IMG/VR virus record: IMGVR_UViG_3300030107_004408
Location: 1-58,737 of that record
From: a virus
DNA: 58,737 nt
Reading direction: 5' to 3' (one strand)
Part shown: in pieces, positions 1 through 7,641 of the stretch
Numbering within the stretch: position 1 is the first letter of the stretch
Layout of the letters: the number at the start of each line of letters is the position of its first letter
Program-made: the position numbers and the translations under genes
Notes under the pieces: model-generated
Told to the model about the DNA's origin: nothing
Databases searched by the model: none
Seen by the model: only the letters and a program-made list of their open reading frames with translations

Positions 1-173
1 GCTGGACTCGTGGGTGGTCAGTACTTAAGCGTCTACTGGATAACGGACGTGGTGACTACGCTTCGCTAGTTGCTCCCAAGCTTGCGCAGAACATGCCTCC
101 CAAGGCTAAGCTTCCTGCTGCTGCAGCTAGCTTCGTTCCTCTGCTTCAGGACGCTGGGCTTCTTAGCAACTGA
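1..173 (+). CDS. MoxR-like AAA+ ATPase, C-terminal part (continues from the right end)
   Basis: This is the last 57 codons of the ATPase that begins at 57645. The first 98 bases equal bases 58639-58736, and the frame runs on without a break across the junction to the TGA at 171-173. The joined gene would be 1,167 bases long and encode 388 residues. This part is the C-terminal helical region and has no motif of its own. The next gene is about 75 bases downstream, after a two-hairpin leader. Confidence 0.85.
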   Translation, partial: WTRGWSVLKRLLDNGRGDYASLVAPKLAQNMPPKAKLPAAAASFVPLLQDAGLLSN

Positions 174-186
174 TACATAACTAGGT

Positions 187-249
187 CACACCGGCTTACG
201 TCGGTGTGCCTTATGGTACGTGTCAGTACCACACAACAACGGAGATAAC
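187..249 (+). promoter_or_regulatory. Two-hairpin leader of the gene at 250
   Basis: Hairpin 1 pairs CACACCGGC (187-195) with GTCGGTGTG (200-208) around a TTAC loop. Hairpin 2 pairs GGTAC (215-219) with GTACC (226-230). Then come ACAACAAC and the ribosome site GGAG (241-244), which fixes the ATG at 250 rather than the GTG at 220. No T-tract follows the hairpins, so they do not look like simple terminators. The same layout precedes several other early genes. Confidence 0.6.
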
Positions 250-1260
250 ATGACTTTAGAAAACATTCTTAAGGATGTGCCCAAGAAGGATTGGGTGTAT
301 CACTTGGGGCATGATGGTCCAAGGGAAGCTTTCAATGGCCATCCCGGTCGCTTTCCTTGCGCGCCTACTTCGACGTGCTTCAAGCCTGTCACAGTTAAGG
401 TTAACTGCCAACGCGCTAGGCATACGATTACTGTTTATCCTAGTGGTAAGATCGAGCTGCATGATCACAGTCGTAAGACTCGCAAGCAGGACGAATCGTT
501 TGTGTTCTTTGGCGGTAGATGTAGATGCTCTGAGATAAGAGACTCTTGGCATGAGCTTATGCGTAACCCTGACTCTAGTTCTTATAAGGCCTTACCTACT
601 AAGCTTGTGCAGTTTGCCCGTGCCCGTAGGGATTTGGTCAAGCGTCGGCGTACCTACCAGCGTAGATGTAGCCAGATCTCTATGCGCATAGCTACTCAGG
701 GTTGTGAGCCTTTGCAAAACAGGCTTACTATTTTCTCGTCTAAGCATTACTCGGCAGCGCTTACTCGTTGTACTACTAAGGAGTTGCGTCAGAGTTACAT
801 GGTTAGAAGCCCTGCTTGGCGTAAGAAGATGCATGCCTATCGTACTGCTCGCTGGCGTAAGTCTTCGCGGAAGCTTGGCTTAGACGAAGCTTGGCTAAAG
901 CTACCTGATGACTGGTTCGGTAGTAATGTTTGGCGTAGCGAGCATGGTGCAGTTCACGCTGTGCCTAAGGCTGTCCCCTGCTTTGTGGAGTACGCCCACT
1001 ACGTTGAAGATTCGGACGAAGTACCAGTAGTACTGCACTGTTTCGGTTGGGACGCTTTGAGCACTAAGCGCCAGGACTTTAGTCCTTGGAGCATGGAGCC
1101 ACGCAGCCTTACCGGATGGGCCTACAGGGGCGAGCTTGGCCGTTGGTTAGTTAAGATTAACCCCTATGAACTGGACGCTATTGAGAAGTTAGGCCTTAGC
1201 GCTTTCGCATCTGAGCAACACCTGCTCTGGTACATGCGCCGCTTAGGTCGATCTAAGTGA
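250..1260 (+). CDS. Arg-rich basic protein of unknown function
   Basis: The protein has 336 aa and I do not recognise it. It is rich in Arg, Lys, Trp and Cys, with a strongly basic centre (about residues 120-220, containing runs such as VKRRRTYQRRC) that could bind nucleic acid. A Cys pair (CRC) lies near residue 95. The ATG at 250 was chosen because GGAGATAAC sits just before it. The gene lies between the MoxR ATPase and the VWA/metallopeptidase gene, each with its own hairpin leader, so it may be a third partner of that pair. That role is inferred from position only. Confidence 0.8.
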   Translation: MTLENILKDVPKKDWVYHLGHDGPREAFNGHPGRFPCAPTSTCFKPVTVKVNCQRARHTITVYPSGKIELHDHSRKTRKQDESFVFFGGRCRCSEIRDSWHELMRNPDSSSYKALPTKLVQFARARRDLVKRRRTYQRRCSQISMRIATQGCEPLQNRLTIFSSKHYSAALTRCTTKELRQSYMVRSPAWRKKMHAYRTARWRKSSRKLGLDEAWLKLPDDWFGSNVWRSEHGAVHAVPKAVPCFVEYAHYVEDSDEVPVVLHCFGWDALSTKRQDFSPWSMEPRSLTGWAYRGELGRWLVKINPYELDAIEKLGLSAFASEQHLLWYMRRLGRSK

Positions 1261-1268
1261 TAACCTCG

Positions 1269-1335
1269 AACGCATGCCTTAACGGGCATGCGTTACTGGA
1301 TGTTACTTATGGCATCATTGACAACGGAGATAACA
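1269..1335 (+). promoter_or_regulatory. Hairpin leader of the VWA-peptidase gene
   Basis: A 10-bp stem pairs AACGCATGCC (1269-1278) with GGCATGCGTT (1285-1294) around the loop TTAACG. A weak second stem pairs GATG (1299-1302) with CATC (1313-1316). ACAACGGAGATAACAATG follows. The stem sequence is unrelated to those of the other leaders, but the loop and spacing are the same. Confidence 0.6.
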
Positions 1336-2616
1336 ATGTCTAAACAACTAGTAGCAGCAAGGCTGGCATCGTTCCATCGATTCCCGTACTTCTCTACTGT
1401 TATTAGCAGCATGGCTCTTACCGAGTCTACTGCTTGCCCTACTATGGGTATCGATGAGCGCTGTCGGTTGTACTACAACCCAAAGTTCATTGCTCCCCTT
1501 AGCCTGGACAATCTAGTAGGCCTACTCGTACACGAGTCATTGCACATCTACCTTAGGCATGCCCAACGGTGTAAGGCTATCGGTGCTGATCATAAGCTGT
1601 GGAACATTGCCGCAGACTTAGAGATCAATGACGATCCTGACCTAGTAGGCATACTGCCCGATGGTGGTGTGCATCCAGATACATTCGGTTTCCCTACTGG
1701 CCTAACGGCTGAGCAGTACTACCGAATGCTGTTGGATAACGCTAAGGAACAGCCCCCGCCACAGCCCGGTAGCGATTCTGATGATAGTGGCGACGGCGAT
1801 AGCAGTAGTAGCGATAGCGCTGATGATGGTAGTTCTGGTGACGGTAATAACGACACCGAATCTAACCAACCGCAAGTAGGCTCCGGCCGCTGTGGTTCTG
1901 GTGCTACGGGTGAGCCCGAAGGGTACGAGGCTCCTGCTGACTCTGAAGATAACCCAGGTTTAGATCCCACAGAGACTGAGCTTATTCGTAATAAGCAAGC
2001 GCAGGAAATCCTGTCTAGTCCTAACCAGGGTTCTATTCCGGGTAACATTCGTAGGTATAGCGCTGAGCTTACTGCCCCACCTCGTGTGTCGGTAGATGAG
2101 CTGTTTAAGCAAGCGGTGCGTAAGGCTTGGGCTTCTGCCCGTGGCTGTACTGACTTTACTTATCGGCGTAGATCTAGGCGTGACTTGGGTAACGGTATCA
2201 TCATGCCTGGCATGCATGAGCCTTTGCCCAATGTGTCTATTATTATAGATACGTCCGGTAGCATGGGTACTGCTGACATCGATACGGGTACGCACTTGAT
2301 TAAGCGTATCCTTCAGAAGTCCTTTCAGTTGGAGCCTACCGTTCTAGTCTGCGATGCTTCAGTGCACGGTATCCAAAAGATTACCGACACTAAGCAGATC
2401 AAGCTTAGGGGCGGCGGTGGTACTGATATGCGTGTGGGTATTGATGCAGCTATGAAAGCTAAGCCAAGCCCAGATGTCCTTATCGTTATTACCGATGGCT
2501 ACACCCCATGGCCCAAGCGTCCTATTCGTGGCGTTAAGCCTGTGGTCTACCTCGTTGGCAGCTATACGACTAGGCGCGGTATACCTGATTGGATGCAGGT
2601 TATCGAAGCCGCTTAA
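1336..2616 (+). CDS. VWA domain / HExxH metallopeptidase-like protein, MoxR partner
   Basis: The 426-aa protein has two recognisable parts. Residues 66-70 are HESLH, a zinc metallopeptidase-type HExxH motif, followed by the helix WNIAADLEIND (about 89-99) where family members carry further zinc ligands. After an acidic Ser/Asp-rich linker (about 140-175), the C-terminal third is a von Willebrand factor A domain with the metal-binding DTSGS at 305-309. This combination resembles the DUF2201 / VWA-like metallopeptidase family, which pairs with MoxR AAA+ ATPases in bacteria (for example RavA-ViaA). The phage MoxR ATPase is encoded just upstream, across the genome junction. The substrate is unknown. 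The start at 1336 rests on GGAGATAAC; the upstream in-frame start at 1288 has no ribosome site. Confidence 0.85.
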   Translation: MSKQLVAARLASFHRFPYFSTVISSMALTESTACPTMGIDERCRLYYNPKFIAPLSLDNLVGLLVHESLHIYLRHAQRCKAIGADHKLWNIAADLEINDDPDLVGILPDGGVHPDTFGFPTGLTAEQYYRMLLDNAKEQPPPQPGSDSDDSGDGDSSSSDSADDGSSGDGNNDTESNQPQVGSGRCGSGATGEPEGYEAPADSEDNPGLDPTETELIRNKQAQEILSSPNQGSIPGNIRRYSAELTAPPRVSVDELFKQAVRKAWASARGCTDFTYRRRSRRDLGNGIIMPGMHEPLPNVSIIIDTSGSMGTADIDTGTHLIKRILQKSFQLEPTVLVCDASVHGIQKITDTKQIKLRGGGGTDMRVGIDAAMKAKPSPDVLIVITDGYTPWPKRPIRGVKPVVYLVGSYTTRRGIPDWMQVIEAA

Positions 2617-2630
2617 GCGTCCTTTAGGCT

Positions 2631-2697
2631 TACCACCTTAACGGGTGGTAGGTCTATGGATGCGCTTATGCATCACTAGACAACAACGGAGATAACA
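2631..2697 (+). promoter_or_regulatory. Two-hairpin leader of the gene at 2698
   Basis: Hairpin 1 is TACCACC (2631-2637), loop TTAACG, GGTGGTA (2644-2650). Hairpin 2 is GATGC (2659-2663), loop GCTTAT, GCATC (2670-2674). Then comes ACAACGGAGATAACAATG. The order, loop and ribosome site match the leaders at 1269 and 57247, with different stem bases. Confidence 0.6.
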
Positions 2698-3567
2698 ATG
2701 TCTAAAACTGAAATCCCTATTAGTGGTAACCTTGTCGGCTGGACTCTTAGCAACAACACTGACCGGACTAAGATTGAGGAGGCTTGGATTGCTGCTGGCT
2801 ACGGTAGGTTCGTACCTACAGCTAACAGTGAGAAGAGCGCTTTGCATGCTGCCCTTAAGCGTGTGTGGGGTGGTCCTCGCTGTCTGGTTAGGCCAGTTAG
2901 TGGTTCCACCTATGCGGTAGTGGCAGAGAAAGCCGGCGATGACTCGCTAGAGCATGATGTGTCCTTTATCGCTAAGGTACCTGACTCCGATAGCGTTATG
3001 ATCCGCTTCTATGATGAGCACAAGATCAGGGTGATCCCACCTAGAGCAGCGGAAGTACAAGCCGCCTTTATGGCAGAGCTTGATAAGCTGCCGTCTCCTA
3101 GGATGGCGCGTTCTCTTGTCAGTGTACTGGATAGCATGCACGCTATCCCGTTTAAGGCTGGCAGAGGTAATGGTGGTGTCTACTACCTACCTCAGGAGCA
3201 TTACGCTAAGTGGACTGAGCTTATGGACGCAGTGATTGCTGCTGACCCTGGTGGTACTAACTCTCACCATGAGATGGCTATCGCCATGAACGCTAAGACC
3301 TGCTCCACAGTGCTTGAGTCCGTTACGGCCACACTGCTTAAGGAGACTGAGGATATGTCTACTGATATTGCCGGTGACGGTAGTAATGGTGAGCTAGGTA
3401 AGCGTGCGCTTAAGTCTAAGCAGTCACGAGCTGATCACCTTCGTCAGCGTGTTAAGCGTTATGAAAGCTTGCTTAACACAAACCTCAGTGCCCTTAGTGC
3501 TCGCATTGAAGATGTGGACAGTGCCGCTGCCATGGCTACGCTGTCGCTGTTAGCTGCAGCCAAGTAG
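2698..3567 (+). CDS. Conserved-looking phage protein next to the MoxR/VWA pair
   Basis: The 289-aa protein has a mixed alpha/beta N-terminal half, a central RGNGGVYYLPQEHYAKW segment (about residues 155-171) and a C-terminal helical region with coiled-coil character. The central segment recalls phage proteins of the DUF6744 type. I recall that assignment from memory and have not verified it. No catalytic motif is obvious. The gene is the last of the early block and is followed by a strong terminator. Its position suggests a role alongside the ATPase and VWA proteins. The ATG is fixed by GGAGATAACA. Confidence 0.8.
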   Translation: MSKTEIPISGNLVGWTLSNNTDRTKIEEAWIAAGYGRFVPTANSEKSALHAALKRVWGGPRCLVRPVSGSTYAVVAEKAGDDSLEHDVSFIAKVPDSDSVMIRFYDEHKIRVIPPRAAEVQAAFMAELDKLPSPRMARSLVSVLDSMHAIPFKAGRGNGGVYYLPQEHYAKWTELMDAVIAADPGGTNSHHEMAIAMNAKTCSTVLESVTATLLKETEDMSTDIAGDGSNGELGKRALKSKQSRADHLRQRVKRYESLLNTNLSALSARIEDVDSAAAMATLSLLAAAK

Positions 3568-3581
3568 AGATAAACACCCCT

Positions 3582-3617
3582 AACCCCCGTTAGCTTAGCT
3601 GGCGGGGGTTTTCTTTT
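3582..3617 (+). terminator. Intrinsic terminator of the early block
   Basis: AACCCCCG (3582-3589) pairs with CGGGGGTT (3603-3610), and the inner TTAGC/GCTGG bases extend the stem. TTTCTTTT follows. It lies 15 bases after the stop of the preceding gene and closes the rightward early transcript. Confidence 0.85.
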
Positions 3618-4073
3618 GCCTTAAAATATTCAGAGCCTAAATGCCTAAGCTTAGCGCGTTAAATATGTTTCGCCGTAGGATAACGATATGCGTTTAACAT
3701 ATATTAAGGTTAAGGAATTTCGACTAAGGTTGTAGAAAAATAGATTTCTGGGACGCGTTCGATCAGCGGTTACGCCGATTTGCGCATTATATGGCAATAA
3801 TGTACTAATAACCTTATTCACCCTACGATTAGTCATTAGCCACCTGATGATAGTGACGGTTAAACCTATGTTTTCGTCGATGCAACATCATATGGGTTTT
3901 CTTGGCCGGTGTATCCTCTGAATAAAAAAAGAATAACCACGGGGGGGTGGTTGGTGGTAGGCGGGGCTGTGCAGTATATGGACCCACTGACTAGCAAGGT
4001 CGTTTGACGGGAATCAAACCTGCTCTTGTGTCGGTTGAACCTGCATTATCGTTAAATAGTTTAATACCCTGAA
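3618..4073. other. Gene-free block A with repeats shared with block B (about 56 kb)
   Basis: No gene is supported in these 456 bases. The block holds GATCAGCGGTTACGCCGATT (3761-3780), TGATGATAGTGA (3845-3856), a perfect hairpin GTTTGA-CGGGAA-TCAAAC near 4002-4019, and GGTTGAACCTGCATTATCG (4033-4051). The first, second and last of these recur in the same order at 55970-56178. The left part is AT-rich. It could be a control region or an origin; no clear sigma70 promoter was found. Confidence 0.5.
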
Positions 4074-4493
4074 ATGGCTGACGAGGTTGCTAGTACACCT
4101 ATGACAAGTCGTGACAGGACAAATCAGTGGCAATTGATACAATTAGCCATGGACAAAAATCAGCTAAACTCCCTGCTTCTTGTACTCTCAGACACTCTCG
4201 GCTGCTCAAAGTCGGAGGCATTGAAGTTCTCCCTTGAGTTCACGTTAAGTAAACTTGAAGCTGGTGCAGCCGAGGGGCTCACGTCTGTTCCTATCCTTGA
4301 CGCAGCCAGCAAGCTGGTGCTCGCCCAAGGGGGGTTCACAATGGACGAGCTACTCGACTACCTGTCTGAACGTATGCCCATCTTCGCACCGCATAAGACA
4401 AAAATATTCGCAGCCCGAGTGCTGAACGCATCGGGCTACGAAAGGAAGCAGTGCCGCAGGGGCAAAGAGAGGCCCCTACTATGGCAACGCTAG
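4074..4493 (+). CDS. Possible winged-helix DNA-binding protein
   Basis: The 139-aa protein is mostly helical. The C-terminal part (about residues 90-139), with FTMDELLDYLSERMP and then GYERKQCRRGKERPLLW, resembles the winged-helix tails found in phage regulators and primases. Function is inferred, so it is a candidate regulator of the early promoters. There is no Shine-Dalgarno site before the ATG. TTTAAT at 4060-4065 could be a -10 element that would put the mRNA start almost at the ATG, but its -35 is poor. Alternative starts at 4101 and 4149 also lack ribosome sites. The gene converges on the next one with two bases between them. Confidence 0.6.
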   Translation: MADEVASTPMTSRDRTNQWQLIQLAMDKNQLNSLLLVLSDTLGCSKSEALKFSLEFTLSKLEAGAAEGLTSVPILDAASKLVLAQGGFTMDELLDYLSERMPIFAPHKTKIFAARVLNASGYERKQCRRGKERPLLWQR

Positions 4494-4495
4494 TA

Positions 4496-5332
4496 TCAAC
4501 TGTCGGCGTAAGTGATTCCGTTGGAACTACCTGCTTTGGCAAAGCCGGTGACTGCCCACTGGGTGCTGCTGATGCAGGTTACTTCTACGAAGTCCCCAGC
4601 AACGGTGTCAGATCCAAACTTGATGATGTCGTTGCTATTGTTATCGGAAGCGGCACCATCATCGGAGTCGCTGGCTGCATGGCCACCTACGAAGAAGACG
4701 CTGCCATCTGTAGTGGCAGTCTTCACTTGGCAAATGGCAGTAGAGTAGGCACCAGTCTGGACGATCTTGAACGTCAGCCCAACTGCTGGCGCGGGGAGAG
4801 TAACGATGGCAGCGTTGGGAGCCATCAGTACAGTCTTACCACTGTCGGCAGCAGTCAACGTTGTCGTAGCACTCGTAGCCGCAGCCACGGTGGTGGCATT
4901 AGCGTGCGAACGCTGGGCCACACTGGCAGGAGCCAGAAGCACAGCACCAGTGGAAGCATGGTCAGACAAGACTGTACCGACAATGACGGGCGCAGTACCA
5001 GCGGTAGCACTCCAGCTACCAGCAGTGTCGGAAAGATACACAGGGCCGCCCGCTCCCTCAGAGGCAGAAGAGTCAACGGAAGTGATCAGCTTGTGGCTAA
5101 CTACCCGTACAGATGCTCCGGTTGCAGCAGCGTGGTCAGCTACGCCCATGACTCCTACATCATAGAGATCGACGTTGGCATCTGCCTTGCGGAACTTGAC
5201 TCGGTTCCCGTCATAGCCCGAGGCGATGACGATATCGTTTGCGGAAACTGCGCCGTCTGCGATTGCATTAAAAGATCCGTGGTAGCCTGTTCCATGCTGT
5301 GGTTCCAGGTACTTTGCTTTGATATGTGGCAT
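4496..5332 (-). CDS. Head-decoration-like virion protein, isolated among early genes
   Basis: The 278-aa protein is rich in Ala, Ser, Thr and Gly, like phage decoration or fibre proteins. Its N-terminal half (GTGYHGSF near residue 15, then about 110 residues ending in GTVLSDH and APASV) aligns by eye along its length with the 134-aa virion protein at 21198-21602, which has DTGYHGAV, IADHASAAG and GSPVFL at matching points. The C-terminal half looks like a beta-sandwich. The start at 5332 follows AAGGAGTT. The gene runs against its neighbours and has its own promoter (5400-5429). It is probably a late or independently expressed added gene. The structural role is inferred from composition and the paralogue. 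Confidence 0.75.
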   Translation of the reverse strand: MPHIKAKYLEPQHGTGYHGSFNAIADGAVSANDIVIASGYDGNRVKFRKADANVDLYDVGVMGVADHAAATGASVRVVSHKLITSVDSSASEGAGGPVYLSDTAGSWSATAGTAPVIVGTVLSDHASTGAVLLAPASVAQRSHANATTVAAATSATTTLTAADSGKTVLMAPNAAIVTLPAPAVGLTFKIVQTGAYSTAICQVKTATTDGSVFFVGGHAASDSDDGAASDNNSNDIIKFGSDTVAGDFVEVTCISSTQWAVTGFAKAGSSNGITYADS

Positions 5333-5366
5333 CGTGAACTCCTTCACTCTTATGGGATTATGCCCG

Positions 5367-5442
5367 CCCGGTCTGAGCCGGGTATGCCGGGGCAGCCCTA
5401 TTCTATTCCCCTAACCCTACCCCAGTCAACAACGGAGGCAGC
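5367..5442 (+). promoter_or_regulatory. Hairpin and ribosome site before the primase-helicase gene
   Basis: CCCGG (5367-5371), loop TCTGAG, CCGGG (5378-5382), then the ribosome site in CAACAACGGAGGCAGC just before the ATG at 5443. This resembles the early leaders, with one hairpin. No clear rightward promoter is visible in the 110-base gap. Confidence 0.45.
5400..5429 (-). promoter_or_regulatory. Sigma70-like promoter for the decoration-like gene
   Basis: On the minus strand TTGACT (5424-5429), an 18-base spacer and TAGAAT (5400-5405) form a good promoter about 68 bases before the ATG at 5332. The spacer is G-rich. The transcript leader would include the CCCGG/CCGGG hairpin at 5367-5382. Confidence 0.6.
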
Positions 5443-7641
5443 ATGAATTTACCTTGGCAACTTAGCTTCTTTAAGGATGGCGTACTCAGCGTTAATCCCA
5501 AAGACACACTCATTCGGGATGTAACTAAAGTCGAGAGGCTATTTTGTAATCCACCCACACGACCAGACAACTTCCCTAAGAAGAAACTACCATGCTGGTC
5601 ACCCACAGTTTACCCTGCTGGGGCATTGCGGGGTAACAAAGCGGTCACAGGAATCACAGCATTAGTCTACGATTATGATAGTGCGGTGCTTACCGCAGAA
5701 GATATGCTGGAGCACTTGGGTGAGACTGGTCTGGAGTTCATCTTCCATACCACCTGGAGCCACTGCCCAGAGAAGGCGCGGTATCGTATTGTTATCTTCC
5801 CCGAGCGTACCCTCACTCCTGATGAGTACCCAGATGCATGGGAGAATGGCCTCGCTATTATTGGCGTGCCCGCAGGTGTGGACAGGCAGTCGAGAAATAT
5901 CTCCCGCCACTATATCTTACCGTGTGAGCGCCCCGGCACTGAGTACATTGGAGAATATTCAACGGGACGGGAAGTGACCGTAAGCGAATTAACAAAAAAG
6001 GTGAGCACAGCTAACAAACCCCTGAGCAACACCGGGCTGACCCTGGAAACCAAACTCCAGTTGCTCGACCACACATGGATTACCATGGGTGAGTTGGTTG
6101 CCCGAGGTGAGGGTAAGCATAAATGTACCTGCCCTTTTGAAGAGGGCGCCTCGATGGGCAGCGCTTTCTTGCGGGTACTAAAGGACGGGCGTGCATTCAT
6201 TCAGTGCACTAGTGATAGTCACAGCCATGAGGGTTCCCAGTTCTGGTTGGCCAAGAAGAAGAAGAGCAAAGGGTTCGCCGCACGCAGTGTTGCAGACCGC
6301 GAGCAGAAGCTGGGTGAAGTCCCAGAGAAGCTGCTTAAGTATGCGGAAAACAATCTGGCATACAATGCACTGCAAGGTATCTTCTATAGATATTCGGATG
6401 GCTCTTGGTGCATTGACATGCCAATGCGTAAAGAGTCCTTGGCCGATCACTTACTTGGGTTGATGCCCAAGGGGTGTGACCGCTCGCATGTCATCGCGCT
6501 GATTGATCACATTCTATCCCGGCAGGTCTACGGGTTTGATTGCGCTGCTACTCGCAATCGAATCATCTTGGACCGGGGTGCGAAGAAACTTAACCTTTAT
6601 GCGTGGCCGGAAATGGAGTCCGAAGCAGGCAAGTGGGGCAGGATCAGTGACATGCTTGATGTACTCTGCGACCACGATGCCCAGGCTCGTGAGTGGTTAC
6701 TTAACTGGAGCGCTGCTCTGGTCCAGTACCCCGAGCGTAGGAGCATGACTGCTGTGTTGGTTCTGTCGCCCCAACAGGGCGTTGGTAAATCTATGTACGG
6801 ACGTATTCTCAGCGAGATGATCGGCCGACGCAACTGTGTTGTTGTCAGTAACCGTGCGCTGCGGGACTCGTTCAACTCTCACTATGTCACCAGTCTCTTG
6901 GTCCTGGCCGATGAGGTCGGTATGGAGCGTAATGCGTCTGACGTTATTGCCGAACTTAAAGCGGCTGTAACTGATGACATGGTTCACTGCTCTACTCCGT
7001 ATGCTGCACGAACCACGGTTACTAACCGCATGTCTTGGTGGCTGACGAGTAATAGACGACGACCGTTCCTCGTGGAACAGGGCGACCGAAGATTTACTGT
7101 ACTCTCTCCCGCGCTGGCAGATGAGCAGTACCGGCAGGCGCTGCGAGATTGTTTCGACAGTGAATCCTCTTCATATTCTGATTCTTTCTACGCAGAGATC
7201 TGCGCATACCGCCATGCGTTGGAAAATACTGTGGTCAACTGGAACCTGATTGCCAGCCCCTACAACTCTACTGCTAAGAAGGAACTGCAAGCGGCTTCCC
7301 GTAGTTCCATTGAAGCTTTCACTGTGGAGCTGCTGGAGTCTGGGCCTGCTGTTGTGCTCACTGATTACCCGCCTTCACCTACCTACATCCGTGTGTCCGA
7401 TAGTATGCTGTCCCGTGCTGTACCGTGTGAAACTATATACGGTGCCTATCGAGAATGGTGTACGCGTAATGGTAGGTCGGACTTCCGTAGTGAGACACTA
7501 CTGCGACTGCAAGTGCGAGACATGGGTAACGCTAAGATTAAGAAGGCACGCATCGGCGGTCGGAAGATTGATGTTTATGTTGGACTACCAGTGCCCAAGG
7601 GTGAGAATGTCGTAGACCTTCCGTCTACTGTGGAGGGCTGA
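5443..7641 (+). CDS. Primase-helicase (AEP-like N-terminus, SF3/D5-type helicase)
   Basis: The 732-aa protein has three parts. Residues about 60-160 (LVYDYD, HTTWSH, RYRIVIFPERTLTPDEY) resemble the primase-like N-terminal domain of phage replication proteins. About residues 215-260 hold a Cys/His cluster (KCTCPF, then CTSDSHSH) that may bind zinc. The C-terminal half is an SF3-type helicase of the VapE/DUF5906 group, with Walker A QGVGKS (about 445-450), Walker B VLADEV (487-492) and a sensor segment WWLTSNRRRP. It would unwind DNA and prime synthesis at the fork. It ends one base into the next gene, so translation is coupled. The ATG follows GGAGG at normal spacing. Confidence 0.85.
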   Translation: MNLPWQLSFFKDGVLSVNPKDTLIRDVTKVERLFCNPPTRPDNFPKKKLPCWSPTVYPAGALRGNKAVTGITALVYDYDSAVLTAEDMLEHLGETGLEFIFHTTWSHCPEKARYRIVIFPERTLTPDEYPDAWENGLAIIGVPAGVDRQSRNISRHYILPCERPGTEYIGEYSTGREVTVSELTKKVSTANKPLSNTGLTLETKLQLLDHTWITMGELVARGEGKHKCTCPFEEGASMGSAFLRVLKDGRAFIQCTSDSHSHEGSQFWLAKKKKSKGFAARSVADREQKLGEVPEKLLKYAENNLAYNALQGIFYRYSDGSWCIDMPMRKESLADHLLGLMPKGCDRSHVIALIDHILSRQVYGFDCAATRNRIILDRGAKKLNLYAWPEMESEAGKWGRISDMLDVLCDHDAQAREWLLNWSAALVQYPERRSMTAVLVLSPQQGVGKSMYGRILSEMIGRRNCVVVSNRALRDSFNSHYVTSLLVLADEVGMERNASDVIAELKAAVTDDMVHCSTPYAARTTVTNRMSWWLTSNRRRPFLVEQGDRRFTVLSPALADEQYRQALRDCFDSESSSYSDSFYAEICAYRHALENTVVNWNLIASPYNSTAKKELQAASRSSIEAFTVELLESGPAVVLTDYPPSPTYIRVSDSMLSRAVPCETIYGAYREWCTRNGRSDFRSETLLRLQVRDMGNAKIKKARIGGRKIDVYVGLPVPKGENVVDLPSTVEG

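Noticed and set aside
3651-3836. A leftward 61-codon frame in block A
   Set aside because: No ribosome site, no recognisable protein, and it covers the shared repeat at 3761.
3995-4030. A tRNA T-arm-like sequence on the minus strand (GGTTTGATTCCC)
   Set aside because: No acceptor, D or anticodon arms fit around it; the bases form a simple GTTTGA/TCAAAC hairpin.
4451-5446. A 331-codon rightward frame opposite the decoration-like gene
   Set aside because: Its composition is that of an antisense frame, and the leftward frame has AAGGAGTT, a promoter and a paralogue.
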